DNA of 64,000 bases, from assembly GCA_944989445.1 (NCBI GenBank), contig CALYLW010000285.1:1619299-1683298 (forward strand), written 5' to 3'. Positions 61,805 through 64,000 of this stretch are shown here, piece after piece. Each line of letters opens with the position of its first letter. Positions within the stretch are counted from its first letter, which is position 1. A program made the position numbers and the translations under genes. The notes under the pieces are model-generated. The model saw nothing but the letters and a program-made list of their open reading frames with translations. It had not been told where the DNA came from and made no database searches. The stretch is from Ampullaceana balthica (taxonomy: Eukaryota; Mollusca; Gastropoda; Lymnaeidae).

Positions 61805-62215
61805 ATGTTGATTAAGTGTTGGTTTTCCTGGTTTCTTCAGGTAACCCATTCCACGTCCGAATTCCGGACAGGAAGAACGAAAATTTGTATGTCTTTGTTC
61901 TTACAAACGGAATAAGAAAGGTGTTTGTATCCTAATGTCTATCTGAGGGTTGTATTATAAGTTATCTTTGTGTTGTATTTCTAAATTAGAATTCATTGCT
62001 TTATGTATGATTACTACTTTACTCTTGGTTCTTCTATCCTCTAGTGTTTCAAGGTTTAATGATTTAACTAATGGCGTTATTCTTGTCAGTTTTGAATATT
62101 CTCCAGTAATGAATCTGGCAGCTCTTTGTTTTTGAATTTGTTCTAGTTTATCAATGCTTTCTTTGGTGGATGGGTCCCATTCAGAAGATGCATATGCTAG
62201 TACAGGTCTCGCCAA
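61805..62215 (-). mobile_element. CR1/jockey-like LINE 3' fragment
   Basis: The minus strand encodes YASSEWDPSTKESIDKLEQI, ARFITGEYSKLTRITPLVKS and LETLEDRRTKSKVVIIHKA. It continues after frame breaks to the SGIRTWNG-like end near 61850. It matches 35068-35457 closely and extends about 20 residues further 5'. The GATAA tail is absent. Confidence 0.85.
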
Positions 62216-62890
62216 AGTGGATAAAAGAAAATATTAAAGTATCAACGAGGTAATCGTATATACGATTTAATATACACGTTTTAGTAATTCAAATAAACGT
62301 TTTCATTATTGTCAAGTCAGCACGCCTTTCAGTTCTATATTAAAAGCAAAGATTTTGTATTCGAAATTAGTCTAAGACGCATTAAAATATTACATGTAAA
62401 TAACAATCAAACAAAAACTATTGTGGGGAGGAGTCCGTAAATATTTTATTTTTTTAAACATACAAATATGCAATCTCAAAGTGTATAAATGAAAAACAAA
62501 CGCTAAACTGATGCATAAGTGCATAAGTTGACAAATTTAATTTGCAGTAATAAATAAAGGCTTTGTAGTTCAAAACGTATCGAAACTTGACAACCAGAAG
62601 ACAACCAATTGTAAATTGCATAAACCAAAAAACAAATGTCATACTTTGTTATCAGAAAATTAAATTTATAATTACGTACATAGTCATAATATTGACATGG
62701 ACAAATACACAAAACGGACATTAAATAAAAAAAAATATAATATTAATCACATCAAATAAAACATGGCTCTTTTTTACTTCTTTCCTTCAAACATTAATAA
62801 AGCTCAAATAATGACGTCACGTAACAATATTTTATGGCGAGAAACACATTTTGTTTATCCGGAAAGCAACATTTTTACGTCTATATTTTT
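62216..62890. other. Intergenic, no gene seen
   Basis: AT-rich sequence with short overlapping minus-strand ORFs (62454-62721) that resemble no known family. Confidence 0.45.
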
Positions 62891-62897
62891 CATTTTT

Positions 62898-62975
62898 AAA
62901 TCCCTTATATAAACTTCACCACCGTCTCTCTCTGTCTGTCGTGATCTCTGTCATTCGCGGGCGGGCGGGAAAACA
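62898..62975 (+). mobile_element. MITE-like palindromic repeat, left fragment
   Basis: aaatcccttatataaacttc followed by accaccgtctctc and gcgggcgggcgggaaaacaaaagt, matching the end of the copies at 13556 and (inverted) 30860-30932. Confidence 0.7.
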
Positions 62976-63009
62976 AAAGTAAATAAAAATATATAAAAAA
63001 AACACTTTG

Positions 63010-63560
63010 TAAAAACGAGTCTTATATTAGAAATGCACTTTAAAAAAACAGCCGTTTATTACGTTGTGTAGCAGTTTCCGTCTGGCCGTCTTTGTTTTCT
63101 TTTCAGGTTGTTGTTTTGTTTTCATTGTGTGTTCCCACGAGCATGGCGGTAAATGACGGCCCATCCTCCCAGTGACCCCTTAGAAGGATCAGGCTCTTAT
63201 ACAACAGGTTGTGCCCGGTGCCCTGAGGTGTTACGTTAGCAACATTATATGTTTACCCACCCAAATGCTATTCAGTCCTCGGCACGCAACACACCATATC
63301 ACGGGACTGACCTCCCGTGCAGTAAAACACTGGTAGTTGGTCAGTCGCTCGTGACCCGTGTCGGTCAGTAAGGCGGACTACTGAGGTTTAACTCTAGCAG
63401 ACGTAAATCGAAAATATTTAATTAAATCTAGCCATGGAAAAATTCCACAAAAATACATACTATCACCGAAAATGAACATGTGTCCTAATTTTCAGAATGA
63501 TTGGATAACGGGAAGGGGTTCAAAATTGGGATATTAAAAATAGTCGGGTTTCCGATTAAA
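63010..63560. other. Intergenic, no gene seen
   Basis: Contains gagtcttatattag near 63018, a relative of the inverted ends at 63575, suggesting a larger repeat between 63018 and 63590. The interior has no ORF of interest. Confidence 0.35.
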
Positions 63561-63574
63561 CGTACACAGCTAGT

Positions 63575-63785
63575 TAATATAAGACTAGTAACAATGACAC
63601 ACTTCCCGTGATGCAATCGAGCTGAAATTTGGCACATAGACTCGTGGCACCTAACAATGCAACGTATCAAAATTTCAGATCGATCGAACGTACCGTAATT
63701 ACATTAATGCATTTTTAGTTTATCTCTCTATAAAATATTTTATTCAAATTCACGGTTTGTTATTGTTTTTACTAGTCTTATATTA
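63575..63785 (+). mobile_element. MITE-like element with perfect 17-bp inverted ends
   Basis: Left taatataagactagtaa (63575-63591) and right ttactagtcttatatta (63769-63785) are exact inverted repeats. The interior carries gcaatcgagctgaaatttgg and tcagatcgatcgaacgtacc, the conserved blocks of the AAATCCCTTATAT family, but the outer ends differ, so this looks like a variant subfamily. Confidence 0.75.
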
Positions 63786-64000
63786 GCTTGCTTTTTAAGT
63801 TTAATCGGAACCGTCCGTCCAACTATTTGTTTATATTTTTTTCACGTGCCCTGTTCACGCGTTGACGCCGACCGTCACTGTTCACACCCCCTACCGTCCC
63901 TGCGCCCAGGGGAGATAAAAACCAGGGGAGATAATTCTGTTTCAGTCTGTAAATGTCGCGTTTGAACATAATCACTACTTTTAGTTATGTCTCATATATA
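63786..64000 (+). mobile_element. Start of another palindromic repeat copy, cut by the window end
   Basis: 63940-64000 contains ctgtttcagtctgtaaatgt, cgcgtttgaacataatcact and gttatgtctcatatata, matching 13817-13882 of the copy at 13556. Its end lies outside the window. Confidence 0.65.

Overview
The window is animal nuclear DNA: AT-rich, with introns and dense with transposon debris. Coiled-coil plus C1q proteins, a diverse hAT/Helitron/LINE load and large young satellites suggest a mollusc, probably a heterobranch (planorbid-like) snail. That placement is inference; no rRNA, mitochondrial or other marker gene is present.

Layout. 1-1.1 kb: a 40-bp tandem array and an old duplicated segment, a diverged paralogue of 32.65-34.18 kb. 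1.1-10 kb: decayed DNA transposons, including three hAT-type elements with perfect 8-bp target-site duplications, one nested in another. 10.2-13.1 kb: two facing fragments of one LINE family plus the 3' end of another. 13.2-15.25 kb: a possible small three-exon gene. 15.9-17.95 kb: a decayed hAT transposase. 19.06-24.51 kb (+): the best-preserved gene, a coiled coil joined to a C1q domain, with a transposon-filled intron and two small exons that look mutually exclusive. 25.2-30.2 kb: two head-to-tail Helitrons separated by 2 bp. 31.26-31.64 kb: another Helitron. 33.75-34.59 kb: a minisatellite running into a truncated second C1q copy.

35.92-50.72 kb is a satellite of about 460 copies of a 32-bp unit. 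It has no stop codon in any + frame, so its long ORFs are artefacts. Its right end carries the only N in the window and directly abuts the truncated last visible exon of a minus-strand gene. That gene runs 59.56 -> 50.72 kb (six exons, canonical splice sites) and looks APC-like: exon 6 has a strong 20-residue beta-catenin-binding repeat and exon 2 a weaker 15-residue one. Exons 1, 2 and 6 are open; exons 3, 4 and 5 carry clustered single-base frameshifts, although every splice phase agrees once these are allowed for. Either the gene is a recent pseudogene or the consensus is poor next to the satellite.

59.9-64 kb holds more repeats: a 26-bp tandem array, a LINE 3' fragment on the minus strand, and short palindromic MITE-like elements that also occur at 1.1, 7.5, 13.6 and 30.5-31 kb.

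No operon, CRISPR array, tRNA or rRNA was found. The candidates for something new are the C1q exon pair, the satellite that carries a splice-donor-like motif in nearly every unit on the strand of the APC-like gene, and the tandem Helitrons.
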